Assembly: GCF_009905435.1 (NCBI RefSeq)
Contig: NZ_JAAAMT010000018.1
Coordinates: forward strand, 40,412-104,411
Direction: 5' to 3'
Length of the DNA stretch: 64,000 nt
Source: Pseudomonas sp. R5(2019)
Lineage (GTDB): Bacteria > Pseudomonadota > Gammaproteobacteria > Pseudomonadales > Pseudomonadaceae
Shown here: positions 17,860-26,306 of the stretch, piece after piece
Layout: the number at the start of each line of letters is the position of its first letter
Position numbering within the stretch: the first letter of the stretch is position 1
Notes under the pieces: generated by a model
Told to the model about the DNA's origin: nothing
Database searches by the model: none
Seen by the model: only the letters and a program-made list of their open reading frames with translations
Program-made: the position numbers and the translations under genes

Positions 17860-19320
17860 TCAGAGGAGCCCTGGTTTGCGAGGCACGGGTTCGCTCAAGA
17901 AACGAGCGACCAGAGCACGGGCTCTCTCTTTATTCGCAACGCGTTGGCTAACTTCGAAAGCGCGTGGCGAGGAACCTAAATAGAATCGCTCGTAGAGATC
18001 GCCGCGGCTTGCCAGGGCTGATCCAGCGAAGTCCCATGCCAAACGACACAAGCGGGTACGCAGCTCCACATCCACATCACCTGCTCCCCGCAGATACTTG
18101 TTCAGCACCGGCCGGAGTTCCGAATTTTCCAGCATCGACAAGGTAGGAGTGGTCAACAGGTGGTGCGAACCCACCTGGCGAATAATCTCACTCACTCGCG
18201 GCATCCAGATCGGCATCATTGCCTGCAAAGGTTGGAGCAACTCTCGATTCGGTAGTACCAATCCGTTGCCATAGTCCATGGCTTGTTCTTCCGCCGCGAC
18301 CAAGGCGGCCCGAGTCAGCGATGCGTAGCTCCAGATTTCCCCCAATAATTGCGCAGTGCGGGGCGAGCTATCGCCAACCGCTTCGGCCATAGCAGTGGCG
18401 ATCCCCCAAGCAAACTCAAGCTTCGTCTGGGCTCGAATAAAGGTCTGTTGAAAAACGTTTGCCGCCCATGTGCGCCGGGTGACCTGGTTGTGTACAGAGA
18501 CGTTCCCGTCGATAAAAATCCGCTCCCTGGGCACTTCTACGTTGTCAAACACAACAAAGGCGTCCTGCTCATCAAAGCGAGCTGAAAACGGCTGATCAAA
18601 GATATTGTTTGCAGTTGTATAGCTGTCGCGGCAGAAGAACTTCAGCCCCGGCGTATTGATAGGGATAGCGAAGGAGAGTGCGAATCGCTGGCCATCCTCT
18701 GAAACCGGGGTGGGAGAATAGACAAGGAGTTCGTCTGCAAAAGGTGCAAGCGTGGCCAGCACTCGTGCTCCCCGGACCAGGATTCCCTGCTCAGTGTCCT
18801 CGACCTTCTGCAGACAGACTTGGGCGTTGTCGCCGCTGTTAGGATGCTGTGATTTGTCGGCCGTGGCATTCAGCAGCGCGTGTGTCAGCAACAAATCATT
18901 ACGTCGCAGGTGCTTTTGATATTCCACCAGCCGTTCTGCACCCGCTTCGTTACCATTCTTCGCCCATTCAACGTAATCACCTGCAAACCCAGCAACGGTG
19001 ACATTTTTGTAGCACGGTGTTCTTCCCAATACACCGACAGTTTTCTCGGCGACGCGTTGTATGCAGCGATGGCGATTCTGCAGATCCTCTTTCGAGCGAG
19101 GAATGACATGGGTTATGTTGATCATTTCTCCGGTTTCAGGGTCAACCGTAAGACAATCCTCCGCTGCTTCATGCTGGAGGTCATAGATATCGGCCAAAAC
19201 GTGAGCTGTAGCACTGAGTTGAGGATGTTCCGTGACATCTTCAACGCGCTGGTCCCCCATCCAAACCTCGCGCTCGCATTTCATGCCTTTTAAAAGTTCT
19301 GCCCCAGTTCGTGCTGTCAT
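17860..19320 (-). CDS. HpaB-type FADH2-dependent phenol monooxygenase
   Basis: 486 residues from ATG 19320, after AGGGG. It belongs to the 4-hydroxyphenylacetate 3-monooxygenase family: N-terminal GMKCEREVWMGDQRVEDVTEHP, central VQ-type FAD domain with DEQDAFVVFDNVEVPRERIF, and the C-terminal AWDFAGSALASRGDLYERFYLG. Such enzymes ortho-hydroxylate p-substituted phenols (4-hydroxyphenylacetate, p-coumarate, chlorophenols) to catechols using FADH2 from a separate reductase. The TetR gene lies 13 bases upstream and the reductase downstream. No hpa meta-cleavage genes are nearby, so 4-hydroxyphenylacetate is not the obvious substrate; a stilbene or cinnamyl phenol is plausible. Confidence 0.87.
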   Translation of the reverse strand: MTARTGAELLKGMKCEREVWMGDQRVEDVTEHPQLSATAHVLADIYDLQHEAAEDCLTVDPETGEMINITHVIPRSKEDLQNRHRCIQRVAEKTVGVLGRTPCYKNVTVAGFAGDYVEWAKNGNEAGAERLVEYQKHLRRNDLLLTHALLNATADKSQHPNSGDNAQVCLQKVEDTEQGILVRGARVLATLAPFADELLVYSPTPVSEDGQRFALSFAIPINTPGLKFFCRDSYTTANNIFDQPFSARFDEQDAFVVFDNVEVPRERIFIDGNVSVHNQVTRRTWAANVFQQTFIRAQTKLEFAWGIATAMAEAVGDSSPRTAQLLGEIWSYASLTRAALVAAEEQAMDYGNGLVLPNRELLQPLQAMMPIWMPRVSEIIRQVGSHHLLTTPTLSMLENSELRPVLNKYLRGAGDVDVELRTRLCRLAWDFAGSALASRGDLYERFYLGSSPRAFEVSQRVANKERARALVARFLSEPVPRKPGLL

Positions 19321-19333
19321 AATGACCCCTGTT

Positions 19334-19975
19334 TTATACTTGTTTTGGGTTGCTGCCGACCGTAAAGCCACCTGGCTCAAGACCGGAAAACAACATATGG
19401 ATGAATGAGTCGTATTTTGAGTTCATTTCCTGCCGAGCAAGGTTTCCGTTTAGCCAGTCACGCATGACCAGCATGAAAATGCCGAGCACCAGTTCCGCCA
19501 AATGGTCTGCATTAACGTGATCTGATATTTCTCCTTTTGTCTTGGCTTCATCGATTAACTTTGCGATGCGCTCAATCCAACTGCGAATAAACCGCTTGAG
19601 CTCGACTCGGCAGGCGCCGTCCAGGTAAAGGATCTCTTTCAGAAAGTGGCGGCAGAGCGAAAAGTTTTGTTCATGGTGGTCTGCCACTACGTCGAAGATA
19701 GTGCGTAACTGTCTCTGCAAACCATCGCTTGGCAACGTTTCAAATCCAGCATTAATGAGCGGCTCGAGCTCCTCTTCGAATACCAGTAGCAGGAGTTCTT
19801 CTTTAGTCTTCGCATAGAGAAACACGGTTCCCGTTGCCACCCCGGCCGAAGCTGCTATATCCCGAAGCCTCGCCATTTCAAACCCTATTTCTGCGAATGC
19901 CTTACGAGCCGCAGCCATGATGGCTGATCGCTTGGCCGTTTTATTGCGCTCTCGGAGTCCGGTTGATAGTTCCAT
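19334..19975 (-). CDS. TetR family regulator of the HpaB/HpaC genes
   Basis: 213 residues from ATG 19975; the longer form from 20017 would start inside the palindromic operator. The N-terminal domain has RSAIMAAARKAFAEIGFEMARLRDIAA and GVATGTVFLYAKTKEELLLLVFEEE, a TetR helix-turn-helix. The gene is first in an apparent tetR-hpaB-hpaC operon: its stop is 13 bases before the oxygenase start. A perfect 32-base palindrome upstream (20003-20034) is the expected binding site, which points to autoregulation and ligand-induced expression of the hydroxylase. Confidence 0.87.
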   Translation of the reverse strand: MELSTGLRERNKTAKRSAIMAAARKAFAEIGFEMARLRDIAASAGVATGTVFLYAKTKEELLLLVFEEELEPLINAGFETLPSDGLQRQLRTIFDVVADHHEQNFSLCRHFLKEILYLDGACRVELKRFIRSWIERIAKLIDEAKTKGEISDHVNADHLAELVLGIFMLVMRDWLNGNLARQEMNSKYDSFIHMLFSGLEPGGFTVGSNPKQV

Positions 19976-20002
19976 TTCGCCATGCACCGTTGCTGCGTAG
20001 AT

Positions 20003-20034
20003 AATGATCTGGATCATAAATGATCCAGATCATT
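20003..20034. promoter_or_regulatory. Perfect palindromic operator upstream of tetR-hpaBC
   Basis: Arms AATGATCTGGATCAT (20003-20017) and ATGATCCAGATCATT (20020-20034) are exact reverse complements separated by two bases. It lies 28 bases before the TetR start at 19975. The inner halves repeat TGATC, so two TetR dimers could bind. Confidence 0.75.
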
Positions 20035-20460
20035 TATCAAGGGAAATTTTTGACTGCTGACGTTTTTTGAGGCTTGGCTGCCTTGAACTTCGGGAACAAA
20101 TACGCCGAAACCCAAAGACCATGGGCCTTCCCTTGATCGGCGTGATGCGGTTTTTGATGCTCTCAAGCGAGTAACTGGTTCTGGATATCAATGTAACGCT
20201 GAGCAGAAAAGCCTCGGCCTAGCCGAAAGCGCCACTGAGTAGGGGCATGAAGGGGGCTGCAGTCAGGCATTACGAGGTCATCGTATGACTGGCTGCATGT
20301 TACGTTGCCTGGCGCGGCACTTTTGTACAGGTCCGCGCGATGCGGCCGGCGCGAGAAGGGGAGACTTGACCTGCGTTCCATGGGGGCGCAGGTCAAGCTT
20401 GAACTCAGGTCCGCGATAAGCGTGATCCGTCAATTTACGGGACTGGTAACTCGCTTGCCA
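20035..20460. other. Intergenic stretch with a terminator-like hairpin
   Basis: This 426-base stretch separates the carotenoid oxygenase gene from the TetR operator. I see no convincing gene: a 77-codon minus-strand frame at 20163-20396 has no recognisable family. A perfect hairpin with 11-base arms (CTTGACCTGCG at 20365-20375, CGCAGGTCAAG at 20387-20397) lies 64 bases after the oxygenase stop and may end that transcript. Confidence 0.45.
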
Positions 20461-21888
20461 TTAAGGCTCATAGTTCTTGAGTTCATCTTCCGGGATAAAG
20501 CATCCGTGGAACTGGTATGGCATGTTAAAAGGTAGTTTAACGGTTGCCAGAGGCGGTTGCGAAACGTCCCGCCCATCCAGAATCACCAGATCGGCGCGGT
20601 TTTCTTTTGGGCGGTTGACCACGGTGAGGAGAAATCCATCCCCTTCGGGAGCATCCTTGTGCCGCGGGACGAACAACGGTTCTTGGCTTGTGGAGTCCGA
20701 CATGTTGTGGATTTTTACCTCTTTGGTATTCCAGTCCACCTGACCAATGCCGAAGTGAGGCGGATTGCGATAGCCGAAGTAGCCAAAGTTGTACTTCGAC
20801 ATCGAGAAACGTTCGTCGAGTCTAGGCATGTCACCAAAAGCGCCATCCACGGGACTCAGCGTGATCGCTTGGTCATCTGGTTTGCTCAAGTCAAAAGATA
20901 AACGCGTGATGGTGGTAGTAGCTTCACGTGGATCGCTCCAGGTGCCGTCGACGTTAGGGAAGAAGCAAAAGACATTTCCTGGACTTATAGCGGCATCGAT
21001 GTGAACGACATTACCCTCAGTGAAGCCATTCATGATGTGGCTCATCATGACATTAGGGAGCTTAAACCAACGGATGTCGGACACCTTACCGTCGCGAGGC
21101 ATAATACCCCACATCGACGGGAGGCTCGGATCCCACGCATAGAAGGGCCCCCCTGCTTCGATGCGCTTGATATCCGCGGTGAGCGGCATAACGGGGAAAA
21201 TCACGTGATCGCGAGTCACTACCCAGTCGTGGGCGACCCCCGGATAGGGCGTTTTGAAAAACTCTTCTCGTATCAACACACCATTTTTATCGAACACGTG
21301 AAGCGACATGTCAGTGGTCGGCTCGCCATTTGCAAAGAGGCCAATCGACCACCACTCGCCAGTGACCGGATCAATCTTTGGGTGTGCCGACACGCTTTTG
21401 CTTTTCAGGTCGCCAGCAAAGTGCTCAACCGGAAGCGTATCCAGCGTGATCGGATTTATTTGGTACGGATGGGAGTCCTCACGTAGAGCAAACAGACGTT
21501 GGTGGTGGGTGAAGGCGAATGTATTGGCGGTATTGTTGCGATTGGTACCCTGGACGGAAGGGTCGTCTGTGAATTTGTTGCGATAGTTACCATAGAGGCG
21601 ACGACGAGCTTCCCGCTCCTTCAGAAGTCTCTCAGTCTTGACGTATCGCATCTTGAAAGAGACGTGGCCATCTTCGAACCGAAACATCGACAAGAGGCCA
21701 TCGCCGTTGATGATGTTGTCATCCTTCAGACTGGGGAACTCCCGGTCGCCACCCACGCGATAGAGGGCTCCGTTTAGCTCCCTGGGGATTTCTCCGATGA
21801 CCTCACATTCAAAGACGTCTGCTTCGAAGCGGACTGATTGCTTGGTGACGCCACCGAAGGATGCAACAGGATAGAAAGTCTCTGGCAT
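20461..21888 (-). CDS. Lignostilbene dioxygenase/isoeugenol monooxygenase-like carotenoid oxygenase
   Basis: 475 residues, full length for the family. Four iron-binding His are placed as expected: His169 (SAHPKIDP), His220 (GVAHDWVVTRD), His284 (SHIMNGFTEG) and His461 (YQFHGCF). INGDGLLSMFRFEDG and YRNKFTDDPSV are close to isoeugenol monooxygenase and lignostilbene dioxygenases. The Tyr that holds the substrate phenol is kept (Tyr102), but the usual Lys of the ALKED motif is Arg136 (FALRED). The enzyme should cleave a C=C bond next to a phenol ring, giving an aldehyde such as vanillin or 4-hydroxybenzaldehyde. It lies upstream of the tetR-hpaBC operon on the same strand. Confidence 0.88.
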   Translation of the reverse strand: MPETFYPVASFGGVTKQSVRFEADVFECEVIGEIPRELNGALYRVGGDREFPSLKDDNIINGDGLLSMFRFEDGHVSFKMRYVKTERLLKEREARRRLYGNYRNKFTDDPSVQGTNRNNTANTFAFTHHQRLFALREDSHPYQINPITLDTLPVEHFAGDLKSKSVSAHPKIDPVTGEWWSIGLFANGEPTTDMSLHVFDKNGVLIREEFFKTPYPGVAHDWVVTRDHVIFPVMPLTADIKRIEAGGPFYAWDPSLPSMWGIMPRDGKVSDIRWFKLPNVMMSHIMNGFTEGNVVHIDAAISPGNVFCFFPNVDGTWSDPREATTTITRLSFDLSKPDDQAITLSPVDGAFGDMPRLDERFSMSKYNFGYFGYRNPPHFGIGQVDWNTKEVKIHNMSDSTSQEPLFVPRHKDAPEGDGFLLTVVNRPKENRADLVILDGRDVSQPPLATVKLPFNMPYQFHGCFIPEDELKNYEP

Positions 21889-21970
21889 TTTATTTTTGTC
21901 CCTTTCAAAAGGTCTGCGGTTCGAGGTCGGCTGAAACCATATTTCGCTGAAGTCTTCTCAATCGGTGATT

Positions 21971-21987
21971 AGTAAGACATCCTTACT
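21971..21987. promoter_or_regulatory. Inverted repeat before the carotenoid oxygenase gene
   Basis: AGTAAG and CTTACT arms with a five-base spacer lie 83-99 bases upstream of the start at 21888. It is a candidate operator for a local regulator and differs from the TATATAAG and TGATC palindromes. Confidence 0.35.
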
Positions 21988-22161
21988 TTATGGCCATTCG
22001 AGCCATACGGTCAATGCCGTTTCTACCTTCATAGATCGCGTGGGGTCTGCGTGGAGGCGTTGAGCGGAGAAATCATCACCTGCGCGCCGGCAGGGGGACG
22101 ACTGAACAGTCGGCAACCTTCGTGTAGTCGAGACGCCCCTCCGGGCGATGACAACGTCAAC

Positions 22162-22446
22162 TCAGTTCAGCGAGACCATCGCCGCAAAGCTTTTCGCGAG
22201 CTTGTCGAAGCGTGTTGCGATACGGCGGTTCACCTTCAACCAACCAAACATCCGTTCGATGATATTGCGCTGTCGATACTTTGGCCGATCAAACAGCCTG
22301 GGAAGGCCAGGCTTGGGCTTGCGTTTCATGGTACGCAGCGGGGTGACGGGCTGTATGCGTTGTCCGAAGCGGTGTCTCGGTACGGAACGCTTGCTGCAAA
22401 TCGGGCTGAAAGCCTTTCCCATCGGGTGGCTTCGGGGGGAACTCAA
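22162..22446 (-). mobile_element. IS5-family transposase C-terminal fragment
   Basis: The frame ends with PRLFDRPKYRQRNIIERMF, GWLKVNRRIATRFDKLA and AAMVSLN, the C-terminal end of IS5-type transposases (the Y..R..IER region of the DDE catalytic core). The first two catalytic Asp and the N-terminal part are missing. The first ~40 codons of the open frame do not look like transposase. The fragment is joined to the broken 3' end of the RraA-like gene, so an IS probably inserted there and then decayed. Its exact ends were not resolved. Confidence 0.8.
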
Positions 22447-23038
22447 AAGCCAGCATTGGAAAACCTGAATCGCCTGTACTTGATACCCCCTGAAAACGAG
22501 TCTTGTCGATATGCCCTTGGGGGATGAAGACCGTGCCGCAGTTGTCGGCGATTACATAGTCGCCTTCGTTGACCGCAACACCTGCCATCTGGACGGGACA
22601 GGCCGCGTCGACCTGAACCACGCGGTTGCGCGCGCTGATCATGGTCACACCGCGGCCATAGACCGGGTAGCCGATTTCGGCACTGCCGTCGATGTCGCGG
22701 CTGCAACCGTCGATGATGCTGCCGCGTACGTTTTTGGCAACGGCGGCGTTGGCCAGGATGTCGCCCCAGCAGGAGATTCCCTCGATACCGCCGGCGATTA
22801 CCAGCACCCGGTCTTCACTTTCGATAGCTTCGATCACCGGGGTGATCAAATGAACGGTAGGTGCGCGGTCGGTCTTGGCGGCCAGCTGTACGGTGCTGGC
22901 TCGGCCGACCACTTTGGGGCAGTTCCACAGTGGACGCAGCCCGAACGTCGCGCCAGGCAGGCCGAGGAAGTCGAGGGCGTCGGACACGGTATTGGTGTCC
23001 AGTGCCTCCAACCGTTCTAGAACGGTGTCTTGGCTCAT
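22289..23038 (-). pseudogene. RraA/HMG-aldolase-like protein, 3' end replaced by IS sequence
   Basis: The first ~178 codons match the RraA-like family (4-hydroxy-4-methyl-2-oxoglutarate aldolase and related): TNTVSDALDFLG, GGIEGISCWGDILANAA, RGSIIDGCSRDIDG (Arg and Asp of the metal site) and NEGDYVIADNCGTVFIPQ. After GHIDKT the sequence changes to low-similarity residues read from the IS fragment. The final helical segment of the family is missing. The start ATG 23038 follows AGAGGTTCACCC. The protein may still fold in part, but it is best read as a disrupted gene. A divergent LysR remnant lies just upstream. Confidence 0.75.
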
Positions 23039-23110
23039 GGGTGAACCTCTCTGGTGAAGGAGGTTCTGAGTGTCGGACAGGTCAGCTCATAGGTATATTA
23101 CTAATAAAGG

Positions 23111-23260
23111 ATGTTTAACATACGCCGAACCTATGGAATAACCTTGATCAACTTTCGCCTGATTCGGCACCTATGGCTGTTCCTCGCTGTGGCTGAGGAG
23201 CAGAACTTTGGCCGCGCCGCCAAGCGCCTGGGTATGATCCAGCCGCCCTTAACCCTCGAG
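23111..23260 (+). pseudogene. N-terminal remnant of a LysR regulator
   Basis: The frame from 23111 contains INFRLIRHLWLFLAVAEEQN and FGRAAKRLGMIQPPLT, the start of a LysR helix-turn-helix. It then breaks before the recognition helix ends and continues as LERVSDLYLLGG, which is not LysR. The remaining ~240 residues are absent. It stands divergent from the RraA-like pseudogene, an arrangement usual for a LysR regulator and its target, so both were probably lost in the same decay event. Confidence 0.75.
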
Positions 23261-23372
23261 CGAGTTTCTGACCTGTACCTACTTGGGGGTAACGAATGCG
23301 GGTTATCGCTAAGTACCTGTCAGGTTTCTAAACTCCTCGCACTCTCAATCATCGAACGTGGAGAAGGGAACA

Positions 23373-24482
23373 ATGCGCTTACGCGATCTAGGTATCAGCA
23401 TCGGCCTGGGTAAACCCGGCGTTTACAACGCCATCACCGATGTGCCGGGCGTGCGAGTCGGCCATCACACGCTCAATGTCGAATCGGGCGAAACCTCTAT
23501 CCATACCGGCGTCACCGTCATCGAGCCGCGGGCCGGTGCGGCACATCTTCAACCCTGCTTTGCCGGGGTGCATGTGCTCAATGGCAATGGCGATGCCACG
23601 GGGCTGGAGTGGATTCGCGAAGCGGGCTTGCTGACCACGCCCATCGCTTACACCAACACTCACAGTATCGGCGTGGTACGCGACGCCCTGGTGGCTGCCG
23701 AGCGGGACATGGCCAAGCAGCACACTTACTGGTGCATGCCGGTGGTACTGGAAACCTACGATGGCGTGTTGAGCGACATCTGGGGCCAGCATGTCACCGC
23801 CGGGCATGTCCATGAAGCCCTGGCTGCCGCGCGTCCCGGGCCGGTGGCAGAGGGTTGCGTGGGCGGTGGCACGGGCATGATCTGTCACGAATTCAAGGGC
23901 GGCATCGGTACCGCTTCGCGGGTCTTGAGTGCCGAGCAGGGGGGGTGGACAGTAGGCGCGCTAGTGCAGGCCAATTACGGCGTGCGCGAAGAACTGCGCG
24001 TGGCGGGCTATCCGGTCGGCCGGGTGCTTTCTGACACGCCGTCGCCGTATCGCAGTGCAGTCAATGTCGGGGTGCCAGGCATGGGTTCGATCGTGGTGAC
24101 CATTGCCACCGACGCGCCGTTGCTGCCGCACCAGTGCACACGCCTTGCACAGCGGGCCAGCGTTGGCCTGGCCCGGGTGGGGGGCGGCACGGAAGACGAC
24201 AGCGGCGATATCTTCGTGGCCTTTTCCGTGGGCAACAGCAATTTGCCGGCCGCCAACCATGGCCATCCCGGCGAGTCGACCACGGCCTTGCAGATGGTCA
24301 ACAACGACTATATCTCGGCCCTGTTCCTGGCGGCCGCCGATGCGGTGGAGGAAGCCATCCTCAATGCCATGCTGGCCGCTACCGACCTGGAGGGCTGCGG
24401 CAACCGCGCGCTGGCGCTCAAGCCCGAGCAGTTGTTGTCGGCCATGGCAAAAGTCGGTTGGCGCGCCGACCAGACAAACTGA
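23373..24482 (+). CDS. P1-family (DmpA-like) aminopeptidase
   Basis: 369 residues from ATG 23373 after GAGAAGGG. It is full length for the DmpA/BapA family of N-terminal nucleophile hydrolases: ITDVPGVRVGHHTL near the start, EGCVGGGTGMICHEFKGGIG, and VPGMGSIVVTIATDAPL, where self-cleavage is expected before Ser239. GTEDDSGDIFVAFSVGNSN lies in the C-terminal part. These enzymes remove N-terminal residues from peptides, amides or beta-peptides. A strong terminator follows. The neighbouring LuxR regulator and nitrilase-family gene suggest use of an amide or peptide nitrogen source, as inference. Confidence 0.88.
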   Translation: MRLRDLGISIGLGKPGVYNAITDVPGVRVGHHTLNVESGETSIHTGVTVIEPRAGAAHLQPCFAGVHVLNGNGDATGLEWIREAGLLTTPIAYTNTHSIGVVRDALVAAERDMAKQHTYWCMPVVLETYDGVLSDIWGQHVTAGHVHEALAAARPGPVAEGCVGGGTGMICHEFKGGIGTASRVLSAEQGGWTVGALVQANYGVREELRVAGYPVGRVLSDTPSPYRSAVNVGVPGMGSIVVTIATDAPLLPHQCTRLAQRASVGLARVGGGTEDDSGDIFVAFSVGNSNLPAANHGHPGESTTALQMVNNDYISALFLAAADAVEEAILNAMLAATDLEGCGNRALALKPEQLLSAMAKVGWRADQTN

Positions 24483-24495
24483 TTGCCGGCCCTTA

Positions 24496-24528
24496 TAGCC
24501 CCCGGCACGCCTGGCGTGCCGGGGGCTA
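24496..24528 (+). terminator. Strong intrinsic terminator
   Basis: Fifteen-base perfect arms TAGCCCCCGGCACGC and GCGTGCCGGGGGCTA with a three-base loop, followed by TTTC. It lies between the convergent peptidase and LuxR genes and can serve both. Confidence 0.85.
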
Positions 24529-24542
24529 TTTCATTGGCTATT

Positions 24543-25325
24543 TCATTCCTGGGCCTGCAAAAACAGCGAAAACAACTCAGACTGCGACTTGATCCCGAGC
24601 TTGCTGTACATGTGCTTGCGGTGCACCTTCACGGTTTCGGCGGAAATCGCCAATTTGCGGGAGATTTCCTTATTCGAGCAGCCGCTGAGCATCAAGCGGG
24701 CGACCTCCAGTTCGCGCGCCGAGAGCGGTGATGCCATCTGCCTGGCGGTCGAGTCCAGGCGGCTCTGCCAGCTGGGTGGCGGGGCCGGGGCTTGTTCCAG
24801 TTCCCGTTCGAATACCATGCGTTGGCGCATCAGGGCGGCGACCCAGGGTTGGATCAGGCCCAGCAAGGCAATTTGCTCCAGGCTGAAACGGCACTGACTT
24901 CCCAGGGACAGGCTAAGAGTGCGCTCGGCATCGAGCTGGACGTTGATGTGCACCTCGTCGGTGACGATGTTGAGGCGGAAATAACGCTGGTAGTAGTCGG
25001 TCTGCTCGAAGCATTCCGGGGCCACGTCATCCAGGCGGAACATCCCGCTTCGCGGTGCCTCGCGGTTGGCGATATAGAAAGGGTCGAGCAGGTACAGGCC
25101 CTTGAGGTAATCCTGGAACAGTGAATCGAGCCCTCCGTCCGCGCCAGGGGATTCGGCCAGCACCTGCGGCCGGCCGGCGCTGAAGATCAGCACCACCCAG
25201 TTGTCCACCGGCACATAGCGGTCGAGCAAGCGCACCAGCGCGGTCCAGAAATTGGGCCGGTCCAGCGTTTCGATCAGCCGGCCCACGGCGTCATGCCAGG
25301 CCACGTCCTGCAGTGTCAGGTTCAT
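24543..25325 (-). CDS. LuxR-type transcriptional regulator
   Basis: 260 residues from ATG 25325 (ATG 25337 or 25352 are alternatives). The C-terminal GerE-type helix-turn-helix is clear: LSARELEVARLMLSGCSNKE, ISRKLAISAETVKVHRKHMYSKLGIKSQ. The N-terminal ~180 residues have no autoinducer-domain motif and look like a small-molecule sensing domain; such LuxR proteins often control nearby amine or amino-acid catabolism in Pseudomonas. It is divergent from the nitrilase-family gene with a 130-base gap, so that gene and the binding-protein gene behind it are likely targets. Confidence 0.85.
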   Translation of the reverse strand: MNLTLQDVAWHDAVGRLIETLDRPNFWTALVRLLDRYVPVDNWVVLIFSAGRPQVLAESPGADGGLDSLFQDYLKGLYLLDPFYIANREAPRSGMFRLDDVAPECFEQTDYYQRYFRLNIVTDEVHINVQLDAERTLSLSLGSQCRFSLEQIALLGLIQPWVAALMRQRMVFERELEQAPAPPPSWQSRLDSTARQMASPLSARELEVARLMLSGCSNKEISRKLAISAETVKVHRKHMYSKLGIKSQSELFSLFLQAQE

Positions 25326-25455
25326 GTCGCTACCCATTGAGGGGTACCCCATCGATGTAATTACTTGTCGCCGTGCGGCGCCTCATACTCTGCCCAGCCC
25401 TGGCGGGTGCTGTTTGCAGATCGGGCCCCTCATTTAACCTGTGCAAGGAACAAAG

Positions 25456-26271
25456 ATGAAGATTGAACTGGTACAACTGGCAGGCCGTGACGGCGACACC
25501 GCTTATAACCTGGAGCGAACCCTCAACGCCATCGCGACCTGCGCAGCCGCCACGGACTTGCTGGTTTTCCCCGAGACCCAGCTGATGGGGTTTGCCGGCG
25601 CCGACCAACTGGCCAGCGTTGCCGAACCCCTGGACGGCCCGGCCTTGCAAGCCGTCCTCAATGCAGTGCGCGAGCGCAATGTCGCGGTCGTGGTCGGCAT
25701 CGCCGAAAATCATGCAGGTACCTTTTACAACACCTCCGTACTGGTGACGCCTGAAGGTATAGCCTTGAGCTACCGCAAGACCCACCTGTGGCCTTCGGAG
25801 CGCGGCGTATTCTGCCCAGGCGACCGCTATGCCACGGCCCTGTGGAAGGGTGTGCGCGTGGGTATCCTGATCTGCTACGACATCGAACTGCCGGAAAGCA
25901 GCCGTGCCCTGGCCCAGCTCGGCGCCGAGCTGATCATCGTCACCAATGGCAACATGGACCCGTACGGCCCCGTCCACCGTACCGCGATCATGGCCCGGGC
26001 CCAGGAAAACCAGGCCTTTGCGGTAATGGTCAATCGGGTGGGCGAGGGCGATGACGGCCTGGTGTTCGCCGGTGGCAGCGCGGCGGTCGACCCGTTCGGG
26101 CGCGTGCTGTTCGAAGCCGGACGCCAGGAGTGCCGCCAGATCGTGGAACTCGATCTCAAGCAACTGCAACGTGCCCGCCGCGAATATGACTACTTGTGCG
26201 ACCGTCGCTTGCACCTGCCAGGCGAGCGCATCGACCATGTCGATGGTCGTCGTGAACTGCTGATCCCCTGA
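25456..26271 (+). CDS. Carbon-nitrogen hydrolase (nitrilase superfamily amidase)
   Basis: 271 residues from ATG 25456 after AAGGAACAAAG. The Glu-Lys-Cys triad is intact: Glu40 (VFPET), Lys108 (YRKTHLW) and Cys140 (GILICYDIELPE). The family hydrolyses amide, carbamoyl or nitrile C-N bonds; the branch with ICYDIE and RRYDYL-like ends includes N-carbamoylputrescine and related amidases, but the exact substrate is unclear. A polyamine-type binding protein follows after 35 bases, so a polyamine amide or omega-amidated compound is a reasonable guess. Confidence 0.85.
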   Translation: MKIELVQLAGRDGDTAYNLERTLNAIATCAAATDLLVFPETQLMGFAGADQLASVAEPLDGPALQAVLNAVRERNVAVVVGIAENHAGTFYNTSVLVTPEGIALSYRKTHLWPSERGVFCPGDRYATALWKGVRVGILICYDIELPESSRALAQLGAELIIVTNGNMDPYGPVHRTAIMARAQENQAFAVMVNRVGEGDDGLVFAGGSAAVDPFGRVLFEAGRQECRQIVELDLKQLQRARREYDYLCDRRLHLPGERIDHVDGRRELLIP

Positions 26272-26306
26272 ACCCATACAATAACAATATGTTCTGGAGT
26301 ACTGCG

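Noticed and set aside
20163..20396. 77-codon minus-strand frame between the TetR operator and the carotenoid oxygenase gene
   Set aside because: No ribosome site and no family match recognised; it overlaps a terminator-like hairpin.
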